NCBI GenBank assembly: GCA_023667695.1
Contig: JAMOZY010000003.1
Coordinates: forward strand, 62,001-126,000
Reading direction: 5' to 3'
DNA: 64,000 bases
DNA from: Clostridium sp.
GTDB lineage: Bacteria > Bacillota > Clostridia > Lachnospirales > Lachnospiraceae
The notes below the pieces were generated by a model that saw nothing but the letters and a program-made list of their open reading frames with translations, was not told the origin of the DNA and made no database searches. How positions within the stretch are numbered: position 1 is the first letter of the stretch; each line of letters starts with the position of its first letter. Both the position numbers and the translations under genes were made by a program. This document shows positions 44,396-52,858 of this stretch, one piece after another.

Positions 44396-44983
44396 TTATC
44401 CCTCTTCCAAAAACTGCCCGCCATCCACATCCGGCATCAGCTCCCCGTGCATGCTCGCACCGAAATATATGGCAAGAAAGCGTTTAATATCCTGTTTCTT
44501 CATTCTCTGCACCTCAAATCCCTGCTCGGATATTACCTTCTCAATACGGTTTGCTGTCTGAAGGACCTGTTCCGCCTTCATGGAATTGCATCTTCCCAGA
44601 AACAGAAACTGTCTCGCCGTTGCCATTTCAGCCTGAATGGTATCCAGCATGTCCATATCCTTTTTCAGTAAATCCCTCACGTTCGGATTTGACTCCTCCA
44701 TAAGCCGGTTCCTCAAATAAATTTTGTTATTATCAAAGCACTCACAGGAATCCGTGCATGAAATCTCAATATTGGGTACTGCCGATAAAACCATCATCAG
44801 ATGCCGGATTTTGACCTCGATATTTACGCCTGACAATACGGATATGTTAGTCGGCGCAACCAGATAAAACAAAAGCTCGCCCCTTACCGTGGCAAGCCCG
44901 TGTTTCGTAAATGTTTTGATTCCTAAGAGTTCCTGTGTGGAACGTCCTCTTCCTTTTCGCATGTTCTTTCTCTCTCCTGCCAT
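44396..44983 (-). CDS. Conjugation protein, TrsD-like
   Basis: A 195-residue protein from the ATG at 44983 (GGAGGTAAAA upstream; an earlier ATG at 44995 overlaps that site). It is basic at the N-terminus and has ELLGIKTFTKHGLATVRGELLFYLVAPTNISVLS, a VirB4-N-like or TrsD pattern, with a helical C-terminal half. No ATPase motif is present. It lies between the PrgI-like membrane gene and the VirB4-like ATPase, in the order seen in Gram-positive conjugation modules, so it is probably a cytoplasmic channel component. Confidence 0.75.
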   Translation of the reverse strand: MAGERKNMRKGRGRSTQELLGIKTFTKHGLATVRGELLFYLVAPTNISVLSGVNIEVKIRHLMMVLSAVPNIEISCTDSCECFDNNKIYLRNRLMEESNPNVRDLLKKDMDMLDTIQAEMATARQFLFLGRCNSMKAEQVLQTANRIEKVISEQGFEVQRMKKQDIKRFLAIYFGASMHGELMPDVDGGQFLEEG

Positions 44984-44985
44984 TT

Positions 44986-45246
44986 TTACCTCCAATAAAA
45001 TTCCTGCTGCGTGGAAATGAAATAATGTACCGCATACCGAATAAAATCAAGCACGGTCGTATCATCCAATCTTATGGTCAGAAATCCGAAGCAGAGCGTT
45101 ACTGCCGCAGGAGCCATAACCCTTAAATACACCAGCATTGTAACGGATATCAATGCCGCAATACATAAAATCACAAAATCACGCAAGCCCCACAGCCATA
45201 AATTGGCTGTGGCTTTCAAATTCTGCGGATATAAATAAACTGCCAT
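44986..45246 (-). CDS. PrgI/TrsC-like small membrane protein
   Basis: An 86-residue protein with two hydrophobic segments (about 18-42 and 45-62), and a short C-terminal region ending in YAVHYFISTQQEFYWR. Length, topology and position directly before the VirB4-like genes match the PrgI/TrsC (VirB3-like) component of Gram-positive type IV secretion systems. Its stop lies two bases upstream of the next start. Confidence 0.75.
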   Translation of the reverse strand: MAVYLYPQNLKATANLWLWGLRDFVILCIAALISVTMLVYLRVMAPAAVTLCFGFLTIRLDDTTVLDFIRYAVHYFISTQQEFYWR

Positions 45247-45274
45247 AAAATGCCCCCGTTTCCTTGACTGTCTG

Positions 45275-46207
45275 CTATTTCACTGCATGTGCCATGCTCC
45301 TTGTCAGATTTACCGCCGTTGTCGTCGCATGAACCACGCTCATCATATTTACACGTACCGAACTGTCCAGACCAAACTGCTGCGCCACCCTTGGCACTTC
45401 ATTTGCCGCAAGCATGATGCCAAGTGCCATCAGCATGTGCTGCGGAAAGGTAAGCAGCCCTAAAAACAGCAGTGTCGTCTGCATAAATGCAGTCAGGCAA
45501 AGTGCCGCAATCTGCTTCATCCACTGGTTAAATCCATCCGTATAGCCCCTTGGTACCGAGAACATATACAATGCCCCAACCGCCATCTGTATCAGCAGAA
45601 TGCCTCCCCGTTTGATATTGGCAAAAAATATTTTAATCACGCAATAGGCAAAGGCAATCAGTGATAACAGATTAAACAGCGACAGGGTTACCGTGCCGGA
45701 CAATGCAAAGCATCCCACCAGCACCGACGTACTTTCTCCCGACAGTCCGAGGCTCTGCTGTCCCGAAAATATCCGAGTCAGGTCACCGGCAAATGTATTT
45801 TGCAGACTGATGCAAAACTTATAAAGCTCTATGGGGACTGTGCCAATCAGCGAGCAGGCAAAAAAGCCTTTTATAATATTGATGGCTGTCGTCTTAATGT
45901 TTGCCCTGCCGCTCTGATATTCAATTGCCACGTCAAAGACCGCCACCACGGTTCCCGCAATAAATAGTGACCAGCCGAACAATGTGAACAGCGTAATGGT
46001 CGCTTTTATCCACTCCAGTTCAAAAATATCGGCACCCATATTTCCCATCAGGGTAAAAAATTCGGAAACCGCATCATAAATCGTGTTATAAAACCATTCC
46101 AGCATCGCATCCCATATGGCATTCGATATATGTTCCCCCAATAACTCAAATGCCGAGCTTATGGCGTCGGCTATCCCGTCTATGAGATCATCCACCCAAC
46201 CAAACAA
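45275..46207 (-). CDS. VirB6/TrbL-like conjugation membrane protein
   Basis: The 310-residue polytopic protein has an N-terminal amphipathic region (MFGWVDDLIDGIADAISSAFELL) and about five to six hydrophobic segments: 70-95, 110-130, 155-205, 215-240 and 245-275. Its topology and gene neighbourhood fit the TrsL/TrbL/VirB6 pore component. The C-terminal end (SVRVNMMSVVHATTTAVNLTRSMA) is soluble. The 115 bases upstream carry only a ribosome binding site and A/T-rich spacer. Confidence 0.85.
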   Translation of the reverse strand: MFGWVDDLIDGIADAISSAFELLGEHISNAIWDAMLEWFYNTIYDAVSEFFTLMGNMGADIFELEWIKATITLFTLFGWSLFIAGTVVAVFDVAIEYQSGRANIKTTAINIIKGFFACSLIGTVPIELYKFCISLQNTFAGDLTRIFSGQQSLGLSGESTSVLVGCFALSGTVTLSLFNLLSLIAFAYCVIKIFFANIKRGGILLIQMAVGALYMFSVPRGYTDGFNQWMKQIAALCLTAFMQTTLLFLGLLTFPQHMLMALGIMLAANEVPRVAQQFGLDSSVRVNMMSVVHATTTAVNLTRSMAHAVK

Positions 46208-46321
46208 TTATCCCACCTCCCATCGGATTTGCACTCAGATATAAACAAAACTTTTGTTTTACACAGCTTTGTTTTGCTCATCTCTAAACCGTTCCTTCTT
46301 CAGGCATTCTTCGTTTGAAGC

Positions 46322-46657
46322 TCATAGAATTGACCAGATATAAAGCGGTGCTGTCAATGTAAACAGCAGACAGGCAAATAAAATTGCCGGAGCGGTAAAC
46401 TCAAACTGTCCATGTTTGCGATAATCAAAATATGCCGTTCCCAGCTTGACAAAAAACATAATCGCAAGCAGCATGTCGATTATGGGAAATACAACATTGT
46501 TAACAACCGTTTTAATCTGTCCCTGTGCTGCATTCCATGTGTTTTCAATCGCCTGTGCCACATTGCCGGAGGCATGTACGGGTACTGTCACAGCAGAAAC
46601 TGCCACTACCATTAAAGCTGCACACATCAATACTTTCATCCATTTTTTCTTACTCAT
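46322..46657 (-). CDS. VirB2-like pilin/TrbC-type small membrane protein
   Basis: The product is 111 residues from the ATG at 46657 (GGAGGGAAAAA directly upstream). It has a cleavable-looking signal segment (KKWMKVLMCAALMVVAVSAVTVPVHA) followed by two hydrophobic helices (about 45-65 and 85-105). Signal peptide plus two helices is the VirB2/TrbC plan, and the position ahead of the VirB6-like gene agrees. It overlaps the previous gene by 8 bases. Confidence 0.8.
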   Translation of the reverse strand: MSKKKWMKVLMCAALMVVAVSAVTVPVHASGNVAQAIENTWNAAQGQIKTVVNNVVFPIIDMLLAIMFFVKLGTAYFDYRKHGQFEFTAPAILFACLLFTLTAPLYIWSIL

Positions 46658-47003
46658 TTTTTCCCTCCATTCCACTGTTTCCAAGTTCTTTGGCAAGCTC
46701 TTCATCACGAATCATCCGAATGCGGATATTCAAATTCTTACAGAACATTATTTCAGCCTCCATCCCGCTGCTGATTGTATTGCCAAATACCCACATTTCA
46801 TCGCAAAGCCATAAAAGGCTCATACCCGCCCTTCTTCCAAGCTCCCGTTCCTTCGGTTCGTCATCATTCAACACAAGGGCATAAAAATGCGGCACGACAG
46901 GTGCCATTCCGCACATAAATGCATATTTTGCATACAGTTGTGCTTTTCTCAGATTGACACTTACATTCCCGCCAAGTGGTGCACAGATATACACTTTTTT
47001 CAT
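46650..47003 (-). CDS. DUF4406/nucleoside 2-deoxyribosyltransferase-like protein
   Basis: A 117-residue protein. It begins KKVYICAPLGGNVSVNLRKAQLYAKYAFMCGMAPVVPHFYALVLN, the Rossmann-like first half of the DUF4406/YtoQ-type deoxyribosyltransferase fold. A LLWLCDEMWVFGNTISSGMEAEI segment with the candidate catalytic Glu follows. Genes of this type recur in CTn-type elements and phages; their substrate is not known. It is coupled to the neighbours on both sides (adjacent or overlapping). Confidence 0.8.
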   Translation of the reverse strand: MKKVYICAPLGGNVSVNLRKAQLYAKYAFMCGMAPVVPHFYALVLNDDEPKERELGRRAGMSLLWLCDEMWVFGNTISSGMEAEIMFCKNLNIRIRMIRDEELAKELGNSGMEGKNE

Positions 47004-47303
47004 TTACTCCCCATCCCCGCTCTGTTTCTTTATGATAATGACTGCGGCAATGATACCCCCGGCAGCCGTCGTGCCAAGACCAATCAAAAAGCCTGAATTT
47101 GCAACATCCTTTGACGATGCTTTCTCCTCCAGCTCCGGCTTCTCCGTAAAATCAAAGTGATAATATTCCTTTGGCGCATATGCATCCGAATAGCTCTGCT
47201 CTGCATCCAATGTTTCCTGCGTTGCTGCCGATGATACCATACCCTGACATAAGAACAGGACTGTCATCAGAAACAGTCCTGCCATTCGTTTTAACTTTTT
47301 CAT
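47004..47303 (-). CDS. Small membrane/secreted protein of the conjugation operon
   Basis: The product is 99 residues from the ATG at 47303 (GTAGGAGGGTGAAT upstream); a frame open to 47408 overlaps the SpoVG-like gene and is not supported. It has a signal segment (KKLKRMAGLFLMTVLFLCQGMVSSAA), an acidic extracytoplasmic stretch and a C-terminal hydrophobic helix (SGFLIGLGTTAAGGIIAAVIIIKK). It probably sits in the membrane with the middle outside. The family is not recognised. Confidence 0.72.
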   Translation of the reverse strand: MKKLKRMAGLFLMTVLFLCQGMVSSAATQETLDAEQSYSDAYAPKEYYHFDFTEKPELEEKASSKDVANSGFLIGLGTTAAGGIIAAVIIIKKQSGDGE

Positions 47304-47313
47304 ATTCACCCTC

Positions 47314-47748
47314 CTACATTTGCTGAGCAGCACTTTGTAATTCAGCCTCCGAAATATCCTCAGCCATCCCATCCTGCATGGTCTGCTGCTCAGCAAGGGC
47401 CTGTTCATATGCCCCCATTACTTTACTTATCAGTTCTATCCTTGCTTCTGCCGTAATCGGATGACAATAGGACTTGAACTGCTTTTCTCCCTGTGCATCC
47501 ACATAACCGTATGACGGCATTGCAACAAACAGCCCGTTCTTGGAATCCATAATCCTGATTTTGTGAATTGCAAATATTCCTCCGATATTGACGCTTGCCA
47601 CCGCCTTAGTCTTATTGTCCGCAAAGTCAAGCAGGGAATCAATCCTTGCCTCAATCAAAACCTTCCCCGTTTTTGCTTCTTCTTTAGAAGCCAAAGCCTG
47701 ATGTCCGTTCTTTGGTTGTACCGCTGTGGTCTGTTTTTTTACTGCCAT
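47314..47748 (-). CDS. SpoVG-family protein
   Basis: The 144-residue protein contains the SpoVG pattern in residues 30-120: VLIEARIDSLLDFADNKTKAVASVNIGGIFAIHKIRIMDSKNGLFVAMPSYGYV and YCHPITAEAR. SpoVG-type proteins bind DNA or RNA site-specifically. Versions with Gln-rich tails, as here (EQQTMQDG), are common in Firmicutes conjugative elements, where they may regulate the operon. RBS GAGGAGG at 6-7 bases. Confidence 0.85.
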   Translation of the reverse strand: MAVKKQTTAVQPKNGHQALASKEEAKTGKVLIEARIDSLLDFADNKTKAVASVNIGGIFAIHKIRIMDSKNGLFVAMPSYGYVDAQGEKQFKSYCHPITAEARIELISKVMGAYEQALAEQQTMQDGMAEDISEAELQSAAQQM

Positions 47749-47808
47749 TGTTTTTCCTCCTCGTTTCTTTCATATATTGCCTGCCGCTGTCCTGTTTTTT
47801 TATATGCT

Positions 47809-48486
47809 TTACCATGTCATAAATAAAAAGCCCGTATGCTCCTGAATTTCCTCCTGTGTGATATCTTCATCCGGTTTTTCAAAACGCCTGGCATATTGCC
47901 CCATCTGCTCCTCCGTCAGGGAACAGAGTTCCTCTCCGTTATCCCCTGCAACAAAAAATGGGCCGCAGAGTACGTCGCCTTCCACACGGCGGTTCCCCTC
48001 CATCCCGTTGATTTTGCTTTCTTCATTTATGACGGTAACCGTGTTATCCTCGTTGTAAATATACTCAACCAGACCGCCTATCGCTCTCTGCTGTCCCTGA
48101 AGTGTATTTTCCAGTTCTGCAGCATAAGGTGCCTTGTGTGGTTCCACATATAACACCCGTATCAGATTCTCCGGTTTTTGCGTGAGCCCTGTGTCAAAAT
48201 CAACGTTCCGAAAACCAACGGGACAGCAGAAATATGCCCGTCCCTCCAGCACTGCCACATCCGACACTGACAAAGAGTGTCCCCGAAACAGCGGATGTCC
48301 TTCCTGATTGAAACGCCGGAACAGTTCCTCCACATCCGTTGTATCAAGCTCTCCGTCAAATACCTCATCATAGATTGCCGCATCAACCTTTGGACTTCCC
48401 TGAAACTGCTTCAGCATATCAAGGTCAAGGAATTTCACCCGGTTCTTATCCCGCTCGGTGTTAATCTGATATAGCTTAATTCTCAT
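47809..48486 (-). CDS. YodL/DUF3846-like accessory protein
   Basis: A 225-residue protein. The N-terminal 90 residues (MRIKLYQINTERDKNRVKFLDLDML through GHPLFRGHSLSVSDVAVLEG) match the YodL domain found in CTn relaxase-linked proteins. The C-terminal half (IRVLYVEPHKAPYAAELENTLQGQQRAIGGLVEYIY) matches DUF3846. Both are antirestriction-type accessory domains by association only. The gene lies 11 bases after the DUF3849-like gene and belongs to the early conjugation operon. Confidence 0.78.
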   Translation of the reverse strand: MRIKLYQINTERDKNRVKFLDLDMLKQFQGSPKVDAAIYDEVFDGELDTTDVEELFRRFNQEGHPLFRGHSLSVSDVAVLEGRAYFCCPVGFRNVDFDTGLTQKPENLIRVLYVEPHKAPYAAELENTLQGQQRAIGGLVEYIYNEDNTVTVINEESKINGMEGNRRVEGDVLCGPFFVAGDNGEELCSLTEEQMGQYARRFEKPDEDITQEEIQEHTGFLFMTW

Positions 48487-48497
48487 TGTTCACCTCC

Positions 48498-49226
48498 TTA
48501 CTGCATGGTCATGTCATGAGACGCATCCTCCTGTTTTGTCATTTCCCCATTTATTTCCTTTATCCATTCTGCCGCCCAAGCCGGAACATATTCCTGTTTT
48601 AATATCCCGATAATATCCTCCCGTTGATAAAAGGTCTGTTCTCCATCCTTGATATACCGTCCGTATACCTTTCTTCCCCTCGCATTCGGGCTGCAGCCAA
48701 AACCTCCGGTTGCAAGAAACAACTGATCCTCCGGCGTTTTATATTCATCCTTTAACACATGCGGATTTATCACCACAATCCTTCCGCTATAGTCCGCTTC
48801 CTCCTTTGCTTCGCAATGCTCCTTACCGAATAGTCCAAGTGCCTGCCATGCCTGCCGCACCTGATTGATAAAACCATCCAAAACTGCCGGATGGCTTTCC
48901 ACACGGTAGTCCCGACAATGGGTTTCCTTCGGAATAAAAAAAGAACGTGCCCATTCCCTGTTATCTGCAGAAAAACGTCCGTCCTGATGTTTTTCCTTTA
49001 TGGTATTGGCAAGCACCCACATGACACGCTCAAATCCAAACCGTGAAATGATGGATTTGGCACAATCCTGCTTGAAAACCATTCCGTCAAAATTCTCACG
49101 GATGGATGCCTCAATGCTTCTTGCACATACACAATTTTCATTATAGCTTTCCTTCCATAATACCTTTTCGCCACAGCGAACCGCCTCCCGCATGGAATAC
49201 TTATATAATGCAGCTCTTTCTGACAT
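48498..49226 (-). CDS. DUF3849-like protein
   Basis: The 242-residue soluble protein begins with AALYKYSMREAVRCGEKVLWKESYNENCVCARSIEASI, a segment that I associate with DUF3849. A later region has RFGFERVMWVLANTIKEKHQDGRFS and EWARSFFIP. The second half (SHPAVLDGFINQVRQAW, GRKVYGRYIKDGEQTFYQREDIIGIL) is a further small domain. The function is unknown; it is a standard passenger of CTn-type conjugation regions. RBS GGGGGAG. Confidence 0.7.
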   Translation of the reverse strand: MSERAALYKYSMREAVRCGEKVLWKESYNENCVCARSIEASIRENFDGMVFKQDCAKSIISRFGFERVMWVLANTIKEKHQDGRFSADNREWARSFFIPKETHCRDYRVESHPAVLDGFINQVRQAWQALGLFGKEHCEAKEEADYSGRIVVINPHVLKDEYKTPEDQLFLATGGFGCSPNARGRKVYGRYIKDGEQTFYQREDIIGILKQEYVPAWAAEWIKEINGEMTKQEDASHDMTMQ

Positions 49227-49292
49227 TCTGCTCTCCCCCTTCCCGCTATCTTCCCGACAGATACCGTAGTTCTGCCATACTTTAAAATTTAC

Positions 49293-50273
49293 TTATCCTC
49301 TGCTTCTGCCTGTAATGATAATTTCTTTCAATCTTTCTTCCTCCTCCTGACAACACATCGCATCCAAATCAAGCAGTGTCAGTTGTCTCGGTCGGTTCCG
49401 CTCTCTTTCGTACAGGTCATAATTACCTATCAGAAGCTCCGGGAATTCCTTTCCCGCCTCATATTTTTGCACCATAGAGTGAATGCGGTGAAAATCGAAA
49501 AACTGATATCCTGCATACAACTCCCTGATTTCCGGGCAGTCATTATAAGAGACCAGCCATTTTCCTTCTGTCCGTACCAGCGTATCTCTCAGCCGGACAT
49601 GGTCCTCCCATGTAAATCCGCATGCATACACATACTCGCTTGTAAAATATGGCGGATCGCAGTAAAAAAAAGAATCAGGTCTGTCATAATGCTTTATCAG
49701 CACCTCGAAATCCTGATTTTCTATCATGACATGATCCAGCCTCCTGCTTACCTCCCATATTAAAGAAAACAGACTGCATATGGAAAACGGCTGGCAGGCA
49801 TAGCTCTTGCCTGCACTTGCATAGCTGTAACGCAGCAGTTTCAAAAACATAACCGCCCGTCTCAAATCATACTGCTCTGTGGATGCTTTATACAACTCAC
49901 GAATTTCCTCCGTCTGAATCTCTGGCAGAAGAATGGTTGTCAGTTCCATTTCCTGTTCCAAAAACCTGTCGTCAAATTCCTCCTTCTCAAAAAATTTCTT
50001 TATCACCCGAAAATCATCCCTTGCATTTAGATTCAGGAACCCCAACTCACGGATAAATGCCAGCGGTCTGTCCCGCATACAGCAAAACAGATTTACAAGA
50101 TTGTGGTTAAAATCATTGTATACTTCAAACTTGTCCGTGCTTTTCTTTCCAAGCAGCACGGCTCCCGAACCGCCGAAGGGTTCTATATATCTTCCGTAAG
50201 ATGTCGGGAACAGGGCATATAAGATATGCAGGACGGAGGTTTTATTCCCCACCCAGCTTACAGGGGTTTTCAT
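49293..50273 (-). CDS. D12-class adenine-N6 DNA methyltransferase (Dam-like)
   Basis: The 326-residue enzyme has the D12-class order: SAM-binding YIEPFGGSGAVLLGK near residue 28, then the catalytic FFYCDPPYF (DPPY) near 203. The target-recognition insert covers roughly 60-190. It would methylate adenine, probably at a short palindrome such as GATC, which the sequence does not prove. No cognate restriction gene is adjacent, so it is a solitary methylase protecting transferred DNA or regulating the element. The last 40 residues are charged. Confidence 0.88.
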   Translation of the reverse strand: MKTPVSWVGNKTSVLHILYALFPTSYGRYIEPFGGSGAVLLGKKSTDKFEVYNDFNHNLVNLFCCMRDRPLAFIRELGFLNLNARDDFRVIKKFFEKEEFDDRFLEQEMELTTILLPEIQTEEIRELYKASTEQYDLRRAVMFLKLLRYSYASAGKSYACQPFSICSLFSLIWEVSRRLDHVMIENQDFEVLIKHYDRPDSFFYCDPPYFTSEYVYACGFTWEDHVRLRDTLVRTEGKWLVSYNDCPEIRELYAGYQFFDFHRIHSMVQKYEAGKEFPELLIGNYDLYERERNRPRQLTLLDLDAMCCQEEEERLKEIIITGRSRG

Positions 50274-50387
50274 AACCGCACCTCCTCAATCGTTTCCGGA
50301 CCTTCCTCGGAATCTTCCGATGAAAAGCCTCATCCTTATCCCTCAAGCAACTGATACTGCTTCTTTGAACCGGTATTTGCCATACAC

Positions 50388-50954
50388 TTACAGATGCATC
50401 ATTTCCCCGTCATCCATATCTTCCCCGTCATCCGTGATGTTGACGTACTCACCGATAATGTTCAAAGCCTCGGCATAACTTCCTGATGCAGTGATTCTGT
50501 CACACATTTCCTCCGCCTGTGTTACCATTCCCTGCTCCTTTAATGTCCTTGATGCAATCCCCATCAGATTGAAGATGTTACCATCCTGTCCAATCAGCGG
50601 ACAATTTGGTTTCACGGTATTCTCTTCATTTACAAAACCTCCAAGTCTGTTTGGCACATAATCGGAAAGCCATGTACCGCCAAAGGTATCATATGTGTTT
50701 AACCGCCACACGGCCAGCTTTCCCACATTCAACTTTACATCCTCAAATGGGAACAGCAGACAGGTAACGCCTTCCTTCTCGAAATACATACAGGTCTGAA
50801 ACTTACTTCCCTCCAATAAAATTCCCTCCTGTGTGAGAAGGTCGTTTATGCCGTCTACCCATTCCTCAAGGCTTCCCCCGCAGCCCTGAAGGATAAGCCC
50901 TTCACTGTCATGCATTCTGCGAAGCTCATCCGGCTCAATTTTCCTGATATTCAT
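50388..50954 (-). CDS. DUF4313-like accessory protein
   Basis: An acidic 188-residue protein with a GGAGGTATACAGTT start region. The sequence YDTFGGTWLSDYVPNRLGG near residue 95 and FNLMGIASRTLKEQGM near 130 resemble the DUF4313/PcfU-type proteins of ICEs; the assignment is from memory. It has no membrane segment or catalytic motif. It sits between the two DNA methylase genes of the early operon. Confidence 0.65.
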   Translation of the reverse strand: MNIRKIEPDELRRMHDSEGLILQGCGGSLEEWVDGINDLLTQEGILLEGSKFQTCMYFEKEGVTCLLFPFEDVKLNVGKLAVWRLNTYDTFGGTWLSDYVPNRLGGFVNEENTVKPNCPLIGQDGNIFNLMGIASRTLKEQGMVTQAEEMCDRITASGSYAEALNIIGEYVNITDDGEDMDDGEMMHL

Positions 50955-51002
50955 AACTGTATACCTCCTGACCGATTTATATCTGCCTCCATCTCTTCCT
51001 TT

Positions 51003-52310
51003 TCAAAAATCTCCCTGCCATCCTCCGGTCCCATGTTTTTCCTCCTGTTCCGTAATGTCTCTTTGGTCATCCATTTCCTTTATTTTTCTTCCCAGCGCGG
51101 CAATGACGGGAACCGTTACCGCATTCCCCGCCATTTTGTAAAGTCTTCCATCCGAGAGTCCTGTTGCCTGTGCCTTATAAAACTGCTCATCCGTAAATCC
51201 CTGTAAACGCCAGCATTCAAGCGGTGTCAGTCTGCGTACCCTTCCGTTCCATACAACACCATGCCGGTCCTGTGCCGTAATGGTAAACATCGGCTCCCCC
51301 GCTTCCTTCATTCGTCTTCCCTGCTGTCTTACTTTTGTTCTAGCCGGTGTCAATATGGCACTCGCATCTCCCATGAATATGCCTGAATGTTCTCCTTTTC
51401 TGTGACTGATGCCTGCATTCTGCCTTGACGTAATGCATCTTGCCGTGTCTGTCAGTGCAGGATTTTCATTCATGTCGATAAAAAATAACCCCTGTGTATT
51501 TGCAGGCGTTATCGTATGTGCCATTTTCTTTCCCACTCTGCCCCGACGTGAATTCAGATTTGGATACGCAAGATCGATGCTGTCACCAACATGTGCAGTC
51601 TGATACCCGACCTTTGTATTGACCTTAATCGGTAATCCTATATTATAAAGTCCCGATTTCCCGCCAAATCCCCCTGCTCCGCTTGTCAGCGTGCAGCTTA
51701 ATCCTTTGTCTGAGTACACACGGTTTCCCTGGCTTCCGGGAATGCATTGTATAAGAGGCGTTCCATTTGCTTCCGTGAAAGAAAGTATTTTTCCGGCACA
51801 TCGTTCTCCAAGAAATCCGATAATGAACACTCTCTTTCGGGACTGGGCGACACCAAAATCCGCGCTGTTAAGCACCTGCCATGTGACATGATACCCCAGT
51901 TCAGAAAGTGCACCGAGGATGGTCGCAAATGTCCTGCCGCCGTCATGCGACAACAAGCCGGGAACATTCTCAAGGAGCAGATATGAAGGTCTTTTAACGG
52001 AAGCAATTCGGATAATTTCAAAGAAAAGCGTTCCTCTTGCATCGTCAAATCCGCCCCGCTTTCCAGCAATTGAAAAACTCTGACAAGGGAATCCTCCGCA
52101 AATAAGGTCGATATCCGGCAGTTCATTCGGTTCCATTGTTCTTGCATCATCAAAATACAGCTCTCCTTTCGTATCGTATATGGCTTCATAGGCTTTTCTT
52201 GCATACTTATCACTTTCACAATATCCCAGACATTCATATCCGCCGACAGCCTCCAGCCCCGACCGAAAACCGCCTATGCCTGCAAACATATCAAAAAAAC
52301 GGATTGCCAT
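51003..52310 (-). CDS. DNA cytosine-C5 methyltransferase
   Basis: The product is 435 residues from the ATG at 52310. The canonical motifs are in order: I RFFDMFAGIGGFRSG, IV GGFPCQSFSIAGK with the catalytic Cys near 77, VI LLENVPGLLSH, VIII SRKRVFIIGF, and IX/X RRLTPLECWRLQGFTDE then KMAGNAVTVPV. The target-recognition region lies at about 200-330. It methylates C5 of cytosine at an unknown site. No restriction endonuclease gene is nearby, so its likely role is protection from host restriction after transfer. Confidence 0.93.
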   Translation of the reverse strand: MAIRFFDMFAGIGGFRSGLEAVGGYECLGYCESDKYARKAYEAIYDTKGELYFDDARTMEPNELPDIDLICGGFPCQSFSIAGKRGGFDDARGTLFFEIIRIASVKRPSYLLLENVPGLLSHDGGRTFATILGALSELGYHVTWQVLNSADFGVAQSRKRVFIIGFLGERCAGKILSFTEANGTPLIQCIPGSQGNRVYSDKGLSCTLTSGAGGFGGKSGLYNIGLPIKVNTKVGYQTAHVGDSIDLAYPNLNSRRGRVGKKMAHTITPANTQGLFFIDMNENPALTDTARCITSRQNAGISHRKGEHSGIFMGDASAILTPARTKVRQQGRRMKEAGEPMFTITAQDRHGVVWNGRVRRLTPLECWRLQGFTDEQFYKAQATGLSDGRLYKMAGNAVTVPVIAALGRKIKEMDDQRDITEQEEKHGTGGWQGDF

Positions 52311-52353
52311 AAGCATCCGCACTCTCTCATACTATTTACTTTTCCGCTTCACC

Positions 52354-52788
52354 TCACATTCCCATGGAAAATGCCATACCTTCCTCCTCCGAACAGCTTT
52401 CTTCCTCTTCTCTCACGTCATATGACTGTTCTTCATCGAATTCCTCTGCTGGATTCTGATTTTGGTCTGTCTCTTCACACTCGGTCAAATCCCGCTCCAG
52501 TTCGTCTTCAATCAGCCCGATTATAAATTCCTTCTGTGTCATGTTGTTGCGCAACAGATAATCCTTAATTCGTTGAAACAAATCCTCCGATACCTGAAAC
52601 GCTATGGTTCTCATATTTCCCATACTCTTTTCCTCTTTCATTCTGAATTTTGGATGGAGCTCATCCTCCAGTGCAAGTGCGACAAACTCCGCCATCGTTA
52701 TGCCATGACGCTCCAAATACTGTCGAACTTCTGCATGAAGCTCTGCGTCAACCTTGACTGTGATACCTTTCTTTTCATTAACAGACAA
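52354..52788 (-). CDS. RHH-type DNA-binding protein with two related helices units
   Basis: The product is about 144 residues. The ATG at 52797 directly abuts GGGAGG, so the TTG at 52788, nine bases further on, is the likelier start. Residues 10-45 (GITVKVDAELHAEVRQYLERHGITMAEFVALALEDEL) and 60-98 (RTIAFQVSEDLFQRIKDYLLRNNMTQKEFIIGLIEDEL) are two copies of a ribbon-helix-helix unit, giving a single-chain Arc/CopG-like dimer. The last 45 residues are Glu-rich. It probably regulates the conjugation operon. Confidence 0.75.
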   Translation of the reverse strand: MSVNEKKGITVKVDAELHAEVRQYLERHGITMAEFVALALEDELHPKFRMKEEKSMGNMRTIAFQVSEDLFQRIKDYLLRNNMTQKEFIIGLIEDELERDLTECEETDQNQNPAEEFDEEQSYDVREEEESCSEEEGMAFSMGM

Positions 52789-52858
52789 TGCTATCATCCT
52801 CCCTCATAATTTGGAATTGCACCGTTCGTCCTGTGTTTTTTCCTTCCGCAGGTATATT